Origin: Plasmopara viticola
Lineage: Eukaryota; Oomycota; Peronosporomycetes; Peronosporales; Peronosporaceae
DNA: 64,000 nt
Direction of reading: 5' to 3'
NCBI GenBank assembly: GCA_001695595.3
Contig: MBPM02000036.1
Span: 62,001-126,000 of the forward strand
Position 1 is the first letter of the stretch; each line of letters opens with the position of its first letter. This document shows, in pieces, positions 54,230 to 64,000 of this stretch. The notes under the pieces were generated by a model. It made no database searches. It saw only the letters and a program-made list of their open reading frames with translations, and was not told the origin of the DNA. The position numbers and the translations under genes are program-made.

Positions 54230-55390
54230 ATGAAGCCGCAAGATTTGGAGCCTGACTACAAACCGCAGATGCTTAATCTAAGCACTTCGGACCTCAAGTC
54301 GCTCCGGGAATTGGCCGACACGTTAGTGACACACAACATTGCGAGCTACAAGGCGCTCCGCGTGTCTTCGGACCGCCACGCAGACGCACGACAATGGAAA
54401 AAGTTGCGTCGCAAAGATGGCATTCATGTGTACAAGGAGCGAGTCACTACTTTCAGATCGGCACAGCCGTGTATCCCGTCGCTGCTATTGTTGGGCACAG
54501 TAGTGGGCAAGCTCGAAGATGTCATGTTCGTGGTTGCAGCAGCTACTGATGAGCAAATGAGACTCACGTCCAATTTTCTCAAAAACGGTGTACTCGATAG
54601 TAAAGTGTTGCACACAATCGTCCATCCGACCGATGATGAACCGTTTCGTCACGTTGGTATCAAGTGGAGACTGCACGACGGACGGGACTACGTGTGTCTT
54701 GACACAACGGGCATCACTACAAATCGCAGAGGAGAGCAATTGGGCTTTAGTATTTCGCACTCGGTTGCCTTTGCCCAGATCCCAAGCTTAGACAAGTTTG
54801 GGATTGAGCGTGGGAACATGTCGATGTGCTGTTTGTTTCGTCAAAACACGATCGATACGGTCGAGTGCTATGCGCGAGGCTTTTACGATTTTTGCACCGA
54901 CACGAGTGAACTACTGACGAGCTCATCCATCAACGCGGTGGCTACGCAATGGTTGAGTTTTTCGAGGCTCATGGACTGTGCGGAAATGAAAAAGGTGGTG
55001 TGGCGTATGCGCAAGAATTCAGGGCTGCCAGTCAACGGACCGATGGTGATTGAGCCCCCAACCGAAGACGAGACTCGGAGCTCCCGTGGAAAAAAGAGTG
55101 GTCGTGACTGCAGTATATGCCACCGCAGCTATAGTTTTTCGCTGCGACGAATGTGCAAGATTTGCCAACGCGGCGTGTGTTCCAGTTGCAGCATCAAGAA
55201 GCTCGTGTGCGTCCTGGCGCCTGACCGCCGCACTGTGCTTGATAAGAAGCGCACGTTTTGCACCATGTGTAGGTGGGAAGTTTGTCGTAGTGATTCGCTA
55301 GCAATTGCAAGGGACGAAATTCATGAAATGCAGAATCAAGAGCTGCACCCTGAAGGACAACCACATCATGACGAATACACAAGTGCATGA
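54230..55390 (+). CDS. START-like domain plus FYVE-related zinc finger, paralogue 2 (386 aa)
   Basis: The frame is open from 54173, but the first ATG is 54230 (MKPQDLEPDYKP), which is taken as the start. START-like region at about residues 30-265 (DRHADARQWKKL, IPSLLLLGTVVGKLEDVMFV, RDYVCLDTTGI, RGNMSMCCLF, ECYARGFYDF). Zinc finger at about 294-346 (CSIC, CKIC, CSSC, CTMC) with RRMCKIC in place of the FYVE basic motif. The block KKLVCVLAPDRRTVLDKKRT is nearly the same as in paralogue 1 (RLVCVLAPDQRSTFEKKRT), so these two are the closer pair. A GTGAGT donor at ~53980 after a possible initiator (GCTCATCTTTCTCAT, ~53952) suggests a 5' UTR intron. The tail is His/Glu-rich. Confidence 0.82.
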   Translation: MKPQDLEPDYKPQMLNLSTSDLKSLRELADTLVTHNIASYKALRVSSDRHADARQWKKLRRKDGIHVYKERVTTFRSAQPCIPSLLLLGTVVGKLEDVMFVVAAATDEQMRLTSNFLKNGVLDSKVLHTIVHPTDDEPFRHVGIKWRLHDGRDYVCLDTTGITTNRRGEQLGFSISHSVAFAQIPSLDKFGIERGNMSMCCLFRQNTIDTVECYARGFYDFCTDTSELLTSSSINAVATQWLSFSRLMDCAEMKKVVWRMRKNSGLPVNGPMVIEPPTEDETRSSRGKKSGRDCSICHRSYSFSLRRMCKICQRGVCSSCSIKKLVCVLAPDRRTVLDKKRTFCTMCRWEVCRSDSLAIARDEIHEMQNQELHPEGQPHHDEYTSA

Positions 55391-55556
55391 CGAAAGATCC
55401 AAGTTGCCTTTACGTAATTTGCAATTTCTAGACTAAAATTCTGACAAATGAAAGACTTAATACAAAGATGTCGTTCTTTGTGTGGGCCACATTGTACATT
55501 TATGTTACGGCTCGCCGTCCCCCACAGTTGCCGTACACTAGCTTCACTTCGAGACT

Positions 55557-57663
<2,107 letters not shown>

Positions 57664-58028
57664 TAACGCGGGACATGTCGACTTGTCTGGGACGCGCTTG
57701 TGTGCTTGTATCTCCTGCATTCGTTCTGCATAGTATGTATAGGCTTAGTACTGGAAAGTTAAGTGGAACAGTCCAAACAAGGTAAAGTAGTTTTCTCGTT
57801 CTCTAGTATTACTCGTTGCGTTGAGACAAGGTGTACAAAGCTCCGCGTAAAGCTAATCGCGGAAATAGTTTGACAATCAGCTGGTGTACGTACGCAGGAC
57901 TAAGAAAAACGTTATTATATGTCTGACTACGGTGTGGTTGCGCATCTCGAGTAACATGAGTGTTGCATGCTGGATACGATTGTCGCCCGTGCTAAGTGTC
58001 GCACGTGCTAAATGAGAGCAGACTCATC
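57664..58028. other. Intergenic between convergent genes
   Basis: No coding sequence recognised between the SNF1 stop and the end of the HTH pseudogene. Confidence 0.4.
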
Positions 58029-59343
58029 TCAGCATTTGGTCCTATTGCTCCCCGTCTTGACCACTCCTTCTGTACTGGAAGCCACAGTTTTGTTTGATGC
58101 ACATAACTGCTGCAGCATTCCGAGTTGCTGCCGCTGCATCGCTTCCAATCGCTTGTCCGACTGCATGATCGCGTCAAGCTATGCCATGTTTTCATCACGT
58201 TGTCCATCCGATAAAGAAATTATGTGGCGAGTATTGTCACTGGAGAGAGTTAGAGGCCTGTCAACACAACCATTCTTCTATCTCTCTTGAAAGCTTTTAC
58301 CCTCACTTGGTGTCTGAAAGTTTGCCGTTCTCTTTCGTGGAAAGCGAATAATCCATTGACTCGCCGCTTGATGTTCCTTTAAATTGAAGTTTTTCAGTTG
58401 CTGGTGCACGGCCAGACAAGATCGGATGTCGCTCTTTGAATCTCCGTAACCAGCCATCCTTGAGATGACTCTCTGTTGCCTCTCCTGTTACTGCGCGATA
58501 ATGTTCATTTGCTCTCGTCAAAATGTCCTGTTTCGACACTTTCAAACCTTGACGTTGCCGATCGAGAATCCACGCCACTAGCGCCTGTTCCGGTTCCCCT
58601 TCAAGCAAAGGTCTCGGTCCCCTCCGCTTGTCAACTTCGCCACGTTGCGCACGCAATACACGACGACGGATGGTCCGTGGATGAAGCTGGGGAAAGCGTT
58701 CAACGACTTCATTCATGCGCCTTCCAGCCAAATACATTTCGACTGCCGCTTCCATGTGTTTTCGATTGTACTTCCTTGGTCCAGCCTTTTCACTTGACTT
58801 TTGGAGGCGTTTGAATCGATTCGCGGCATTTTGAACTTTGAATTGGCCATTTTGTTCCGCGAGTATTGTCTCTGGAATAGATTCGCTTATTGTAAAATTT
58901 ACAATAGCGTCCGGGGTGTGTGGAGTTATAGTTGCACCTCCAGAGCATAGAGTGAACTCTGGATGTCTTGCATTAAAGCGGTTACACCAGCCCATTCCTA
59001 TCAATTGACCCGTGTTTATTATTTGCTTGGGGTTTTGGCCTGAGATGAAAGTCGCGTCCTGACGCAGTTGGCGGGCATGCGCGATTACGTCGTCACGTGA
59101 CACGCGCTGTCCTATGCTTTGGTGTCCCAACACCTACTGAACTAGGAGCGACTCTTGCTCAAAAGAGAGCAGCGACTTGGGCCCGCGTCGGTGCACACTA
59201 GCGGCAGCATCTTCGTTCGATGACATGATCTTTTCCATGTAAGATATGACAATTTTGACAGTTGGGCATTTTCCGAAATATCTACTATGATTCTGAGAAG
59301 CAGCCAAATGAAGTCGAGGCAAGTCACGATGCAGGCGTAGCAT
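58029..59343 (-). pseudogene. CENP-B/Tigger-type HTH protein with two nonsense codons
   Basis: Two consecutive CENP-B-type DNA-binding modules. The first starts GPKSLLSFEQESLLVQ, meets TAG at 59134-59136, and continues in frame VLGHQSIGQRVSRDD ... GMGWCNRFNARHPEF. The second is EPEQALVAWILDRQRQGL ... GWLRRFKERHPIL. Aligning the modules puts the TAG exactly at the conserved Trp (LVAWIL), so a TGG-to-TAG change is likely. A GTGAGG donor and GACAG acceptor (intron 58258-58306) continue the protein to RPLTLSSDNTRHIISLSDG, a second in-frame TAG (58179-58181), and a Gln-rich coiled coil (LDAIMQSDKRLEAMQRQQLG) ending at 58029. A basic segment (KAGPRKYNRKHMEAAVEMYL) separates the modules. No DDE transposase domain is visible. 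Probably recently inactivated. Confidence 0.75.
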
Positions 59344-59689
59344 GTGCTTTCAGGAGGCTTCCAATCCTAGTGTTGTTTCTCGTGTAGGCTGTACATTAGC
59401 TTGCATGTTCACAAGGTGCAGCATCAAGCTGCCTTAATAAAATGTAGAGCTCGACTCGCAAAAACGTTATGGCAACACTGAGATTGCGACTGCAGCCTTT
59501 GAAAAAAGTTAAAATTAATTGGTCACAAGTAGAAGGTCACGCAACACCGGCCTATGAAGCCTGTAGAGTAACACAAGTCTGTATTTGTGTACCATGTTGC
59601 CCGCTTAAATCATCTTTAAGTTCCAACTTTTCAGCCTTCACGGCTTGTCACTTTATGTCTTTCTTTTTAATTGAAGATTATCTCTATAC
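59344..59689. other. Intergenic, no gene recognised
   Basis: A frame at 59469-59723 has no domain and is interrupted by the insertion of element D. Confidence 0.4.
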
Positions 59690-59702
59690 TCTTAACAGCG
59701 GA
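59690..59702. repeat. Target-site duplication, left copy (element D)
   Basis: TCTTAACAGCGGA here and at 60029-60041. Confidence 0.9.
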
Positions 59703-60028
59703 GCTTGGAAAAGGTTGGGGTGACGCCCTCCTTCCAAGCGCGGGGTCTAAATGCTCGCGCGCTTCGGGCAGGTGCTCTCGGGCATCTGCAGGTCTCTAAC
59801 GAGTCTCACCCTCGACGCGACGGTCTCCAGCACCGGGCGCCACCTGGGCTCTTACCAAGTCAGAGATAAACAAACTAATGGAAGACCCTCAAGACCTCGG
59901 TGCTGGCTGCACTGCCCGCCGAACGAGACTCGACGTATGCGGACATCACTCTATGCCGTGGACTAGCCAGACTGAGCCTAGCACGTGCATAACTTGGCAA
60001 CGCGATAACGTAATACATTACATTACAT
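59703..60028 (+). mobile_element. SINE-like LINE derivative, copy D
   Basis: ~326 bp, plus strand. GCTTGGAAAAGGTTGGGGTG leader; same first junction (CTCCAGCACCGGGCGCCACC); same second junction (GTCAGAGATAAACAAACTAA); RT 3' end; then a TACATTACATTACAT tail. Perfect 13 bp target duplication. Very similar to copies B and C. Confidence 0.92.
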
Positions 60029-60041
60029 TCTTAACAGCGGA
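60029..60041. repeat. Target-site duplication, right copy (element D)
   Basis: TCTTAACAGCGGA, identical to 59690-59702. Confidence 0.9.
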
Positions 60042-61013
60042 CTTTTGAGCCGTGATTAGCATAAAAGTAAAGAAAGAGCGAGGCAAGGCTGTCGACCTTT
60101 AAAATGGGCACAATGTTGACGAGCCGGATTGCTCCTTCGTTGCATCTGTTCCAAACATGTGCTGCATAGGAAGCTAAATGGAAGAAGTCGACGACGGGTT
60201 CACCTAACAATACGCGTTCTTGGGGACGTTAAGATTCGGTGGATCGACAGCTTAACGAATAGAACATTCACGAACTAATCAAACGAGCGTATAGACATGC
60301 AAAAACCCGTGGCGACGCGAATGTACTGAACGGACACAGAAAGTGTTTTTGATCATCGTTCAGGAATTCATCCGTTGTGTCGTTTGTCCAACGCAAAGTA
60401 GAAGAGCCAAGCAGCCCTGCAAAGCTTTAGTACTCGTAAACGAGGCGCCTTTTTCGCGTTGCAATGTTCAAAACTGCATCAACATCTTTCTAGCAATCTA
60501 AATTCTGACTCGACCACCATAAGGACGTCCTTTCTGTGAGCAGACGTGCGCTAAAGAGGCCTAGGCCATCAGACAAGAGCTCTGCCAGCAAAGTCGCATT
60601 TATTTTTCTACGGAACATGCAGTCTAAAAAGCTATTCTTGCAATACTGCAATGTTACTTCACACATTCATATTATCTTCAGTAGTATTTTAATTGGGGTA
60701 AATGAACATGGTAGTAAAGTTTTGTTTAGCTAAGATTACACTCTGAGTAGTAATAGATTGTGGACAGTCGTGAGGCGCAGAGTGCAGACGTAAATGCGCC
60801 TACAGATCGAATTTCCATCAAGCAAATCTCAAGTGAGCTGGTCACTGTGGTGAGCGCGTTTCCCGACTTACCGCCTCTGACTTCACACAAGCTCCACAAC
60901 AAATAAAAAGCTACTACTTCTCTGTCGCACTTGTTGTTTTGCCTTGCGTCTTCCTCGTCCAAGTCTTTTCAGAGACGATCGTTGTAGAATACCTTTTTTT
61001 TAAACTAAATTTA
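60042..61013. other. Intergenic, no gene recognised
   Basis: Upstream of the third START gene. Short frames (60536-60733, 60726-60962) are unrecognised. A Gypsy-integrase-like fragment (FIRCVVCPTQSRRAKQPCK) may lie near 60365-60425, in poor shape. Confidence 0.35.
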
Positions 61014-62246
61014 ATGACTCTCATGCCCAAGAACCAGGGGATGGCAGAGACCTTGCCACCGCTTCACTTGTCGAATTTGGACGCGAAAGCAATTTTGGAA
61101 TTATCTGTGTGTATCCTCGAACTAAGTTTAAAACAACAAAACGAGCTTCGACTGACAAGAGATGGGTTTCCGGATGCACGATTGTGGCGAAAAGTGCAGC
61201 AAAAGGAAGGCATGCGAGTGTTTAGAGGACTGCAGCCACAACACGCAGTTCCAAGCGGCAATAGTGCAGCATGTATGCGAGCAGGTATTCTTCCTTCGGA
61301 AAAGAAAGAGTTGGCGTCTCTATTAATGATAGGCACCGTCGCGGGCAGTCTCACCGACGTCATGTACGCGTCCATTGCCACTAGTACCGATGCCATGCGC
61401 GCTCGGTCCCAATTCTTACAAGATGGCGTCGTGAATAGCAAAGTGCTTTGTTGGCTCGAACACCCATCGTCGGACGATCCGTTTCACACGCTTTGCGTGA
61501 CGTGGCGTCACTACTCTCTCTCCGAGCCACGCGACTACACGTGCATTGAAGCAACGGGGTTGATCCACGACAATTGCGGCAAACGCGTGGGGTTTCACCT
61601 CATTCATTCGATCGACTTTGCTCAATTGCCAAACTTTCGAAACTTTGGCGTCGAACGAGCCAACATGTCGGTCTGTACATTTTTTCAGCAAAAAGACGCG
61701 ACACTGGTCGAGGGCTACACACGCGGGTACTTTGACTTTCAGTCGACCAACGACATGCTCAACACGATTGCACTCCAAGCAGTGTCAATGCAGTGGTTGT
61801 CAATGGCTCGGTGTGTGCAGTACGCACAGATGAAAAAACTCGTGTGGTGGATGCGCATGCGTACGGGCCGCGCTTCGTTTGCTAGCAGCAGTGTAAGCGT
61901 CAGTCCTACCTCGTCGAGTCCCATGGACACGATTGGCTTGACCATTCGCCGTCCCGTTCCTTCTGGCCTCCGCTGTCGCGTCTGCACTCATGCCTTTGGT
62001 GGTTTCTTACGCACGGCACCGCGAACGTGTGCTTGCTGTGCCGAGCGCGTCTGCAAACGATGTTGTGTCAAGAAGCAAGTGTGCGTCGTGTCGTCACGGA
62101 ACCAGAGCAAAGTCAATGATCGAAAACTTATCTTTTGCGCACAGTGCATTGCTGAGGCCTCCAAGAGCAACGCTGCGCTGATTCTTCGCGACGAGCTTCT
62201 AGAACAGCATGCAATACCCCCGACCTTGAATGACGGAATTGAATGA
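61014..62246 (+). CDS. START-like domain plus FYVE-related zinc finger, paralogue 3 (410 aa)
   Basis: The frame is open from 60939 but without an ATG before 61014; MTLMPKNQGMAETLPP is the proposed N-terminus and the Met at 61023 is an alternative. START-like region at about residues 35-285 with the shared blocks DGFPDARLWRKV, LASLLMIGTVAGSLTDVMY, PRDYTCIEATGL, RANMSVCTFF and EGYTRGYFDF. It has a ~20-residue insert after the RVFRGLQP segment that the other two lack. A Ser-rich linker (SSSVSVSPTSSSPMD) precedes the zinc finger at about 320-375 (CRVC, CACC, CKRCC, CAQC), again without the R(R/K)HHCR motif (PRTCACC). It is the most divergent of the three. Element D and the HTH pseudogene separate it from the others. 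Confidence 0.82.
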   Translation: MTLMPKNQGMAETLPPLHLSNLDAKAILELSVCILELSLKQQNELRLTRDGFPDARLWRKVQQKEGMRVFRGLQPQHAVPSGNSAACMRAGILPSEKKELASLLMIGTVAGSLTDVMYASIATSTDAMRARSQFLQDGVVNSKVLCWLEHPSSDDPFHTLCVTWRHYSLSEPRDYTCIEATGLIHDNCGKRVGFHLIHSIDFAQLPNFRNFGVERANMSVCTFFQQKDATLVEGYTRGYFDFQSTNDMLNTIALQAVSMQWLSMARCVQYAQMKKLVWWMRMRTGRASFASSSVSVSPTSSSPMDTIGLTIRRPVPSGLRCRVCTHAFGGFLRTAPRTCACCAERVCKRCCVKKQVCVVSSRNQSKVNDRKLIFCAQCIAEASKSNAALILRDELLEQHAIPPTLNDGIE

Positions 62247-62529
62247 TGACGTATAAGAGGTCGTTTTGTATCAAAGAGGGTGTAAGCATTGTGATCCTGT
62301 GTGGCCAAATACCCTCTCAACAGGAATCAACTCCGTCGCGGTATTATCTAGTCATCGCCACGGATCTGTCGTCACAGGAAATACGTTGTTCCCGCTGCTG
62401 CTGTATATCTTACAGAAAGGCTGCTGTTGGCGCACGAGCAGCTGAGCGACGTCTACTCCACATTAAGTCAATGAGCAAGACACTGATTGCTTGCACCACA
62501 GTTACTAGAATAATCCATGCGCTTTGTGC
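62247..62529. other. Intergenic, no gene recognised
   Basis: The short frame continuing to 62542 has no recognisable domain. Confidence 0.35.
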
Positions 62530-62880
62530 CGCCCCTAAATAACGTAACATTAATCAGCCGCCCCATAGCCCTAAATCCCAATGCAAGTTTTATTTGCACT
62601 TATTATAAACCTGCTTTTTAGAATAATGACCTTCTGTCGCGATCGCATCAAGAGAACACTCTGCTTGGTCTCCTAGTACTTAATTGATTGCTCGTTCATG
62701 CCAAAGTATGAGAACCTGCTCTTATGATCATTTGTCGCAATCGCATCAATTCCATACGTGCAAGGTTTGTTGCATTGCATATCCTACAGACCAATGGCAT
62801 AGATCATTATTACAGCTTTAAGGTACTGCAGGGGCTGCTTAACGAATAGAGGGCTGGTTAGCGGCTTCCTTTTTCGATAG
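62530..62880 (-). repeat. LTR-like repeat, inverted relative to 17690-17990
   Basis: Minus strand 62790-62530 carries the blocks of 17690-17990 in the same order: ATGCGATTGCGACAAATGAT, CATGAACGAGCAATCAATTA, ATGCGATCGCGACAGAAGGT and TTTAGGGCTATGGGGCGGC. The terminal motif ATAGAGGGCTGGTTAGCGG then appears again at ~62840 in plus orientation, so two ends sit head to head. Probably rearranged solo LTRs. Confidence 0.55.
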
Positions 62881-64000
62881 ACAAGCATTTTGTTGAAAAC
62901 GCGGATGGACGACATCGTTTCAGCAAAAGGCAAGCGCGCTGATGCAGCTCATTCTTGCCTATACAAGATATCCCTGACTTTGCGTATCTTTCATGCTTTA
63001 TCAGGGGCAACTATTCGGTCTATGATACGCAAGTTGCAATAAAATTTTATAAATCGATCACAGCATAGTACAAATCCAAACACCCATACAGAATACAGCC
63101 TTTGCCGACAATTATTTGGTTGTTCCATTGTCGGGAGTAATCGTGCAAGCAAACAGTAGACCATGAGATCGGCAAGTCTAACTCTGACTTTTTAGAGTTT
63201 TGCTTGTCACGATCATGATCGATCTTTACATCTTGTGCTCCATGCAAAAGAATTGTTATATTGTGATTGTTTTACAGATGGTAGGATTAGAAGGAGGTAG
63301 AGTTGACGATGAAAGTCTTTACGTAAAAGAATTGTATTGAAGTATGGTAGCGATGGATTCAATACCATAAAAATTTGGTGATGATGTTGCAAGTGTGACT
63401 CAGTATGAATAAAGCCAGTAGTCGAGATGTTTGTGCTGTCACCTAAATTTCTCAAGATGAAGACGACGTGGAAGCTCAGAAAATGAATTTGTTGTATTGA
63501 CGAAGCAATTATTAATAGATTGAGGAGTTGAAAATCCAGTGCAAAGTAGGACTGGAAGAAAGACACTCTTCGTGTATATTTATCAAAAATAAGGCTAAAG
63601 GATGATATCTTCGACTTTGAAGACGCCGTCCAAACCTGTGGACAACAGACGAGACTACATTGAATTATTCAGGCTTCTGAGCAAACACGCCATGCAGTGT
63701 TAACTTTCCGCTCGCGCTCGCACCCTATTTCTTCATTGTAGTAATAGTTTCTAAACGCTGGTGGTCGCAAAATGAAACCTTTCCGAGGTACAAGTGCGAA
63801 GCGGCTTTATTTTTAGTTATTGAAGGCGACTGAATACGATGATTAGAAGGAAGGAAGTGAAGACAATCTAGGTCTTAGATGAACGCAAAATTTCTAATAC
63901 CAACTTGTCTTTAAATCACACGACGCATTACAAGACGCAACTTACCATGCTAAACCACTTTTTCTCCTTGACTCTTGCAGCCGATCTCGGCACTGTAAGC
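62881..64000. other. Right edge, no confident gene
   Basis: Long minus frame 63213-63566 is Ile/Leu/Ser/His-rich without a domain. A minus-strand GTAAGT donor at ~63945, and an acceptor CCACAG near 63645 followed by GLDGVFKVEDIIL-stop, could be the 3' end of a gene extending past the window. The phases do not let me join them. Confidence 0.3.

Noticed and set aside
60939..61013. Upstream extension of START paralogue 3
   Set aside because: Starts with TTG, hydrophobic and unlike the paralogues; the first ATG is 61014.
63213..63566. 117-codon minus-strand frame
   Set aside because: Low-complexity I/L/S/H composition with no family resemblance; not called as a gene.

Overview
The window is nuclear DNA from a plant-associated oomycete, most likely a Phytophthora-like or downy mildew species (Peronosporales). 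Four things point there: a short secreted protein with an RxLR (RLLR) plus dEER-like motif, START/FYVE-type proteins of the kind oomycetes have expanded, compact genes with 50-90 bp GT-AG introns, and gene islands separated by decayed LTR and LINE retroelements. No rRNA, tRNA or CRISPR array was recognised. I cannot name the species.

Layout. 1-3.8 kb: a frameshifted HAD-type hydrolase (-) and a four-exon BioD/DRTGG protein (+) that share a 108 bp divergent spacer. 3.9-5.1 kb: a deleted LINE with a clear target-site duplication. 5.2-6.6 kb: a secreted protein (-). 6.6-19.3 kb: a gene desert of Copia, Gypsy and LTR relics. 19.4-21.2 kb: a paralogue of that secreted protein (+). 22.1 kb: the RxLR candidate. 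23.5-29.4 kb: a dense island with tandem MLRQ/B12D proteins, tubulin cofactor E with two small 3' exons, and a large PPR protein. 32.2-35.1 kb: a START-like/FYVE/GAF protein with an SQ-rich repeat. 35.9-47.4 kb: a second desert with a SINE-like element, a diverged LTR pair and a Copia relic. 47.4-62.2 kb: TAF10, a four-exon secretory phospholipase A2 ending in HEEL, a MATE transporter, three START plus zinc-finger paralogues, an SNF1/AMPK catalytic subunit, and a CENP-B-type HTH gene with two nonsense codons. 62.3-64 kb: repeats with no confident gene.

What stands out. First, a LINE family and a ~0.32 kb internally deleted derivative, three copies of which share both deletion junctions and therefore look like a mobilised SINE-like family. 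Second, a divergent pair of secreted paralogues flanking the first desert. Third, three START/zinc-finger paralogues within 10 kb, interleaved with a metabolic kinase. Fourth, several genes that appear only after splicing by hand: sPLA2, TAF10, the 3' end of TBCE and SNF1.

Splice sites were placed by eye from GT-AG signals, reading-frame phase and family conservation. No transcript or database evidence was available.
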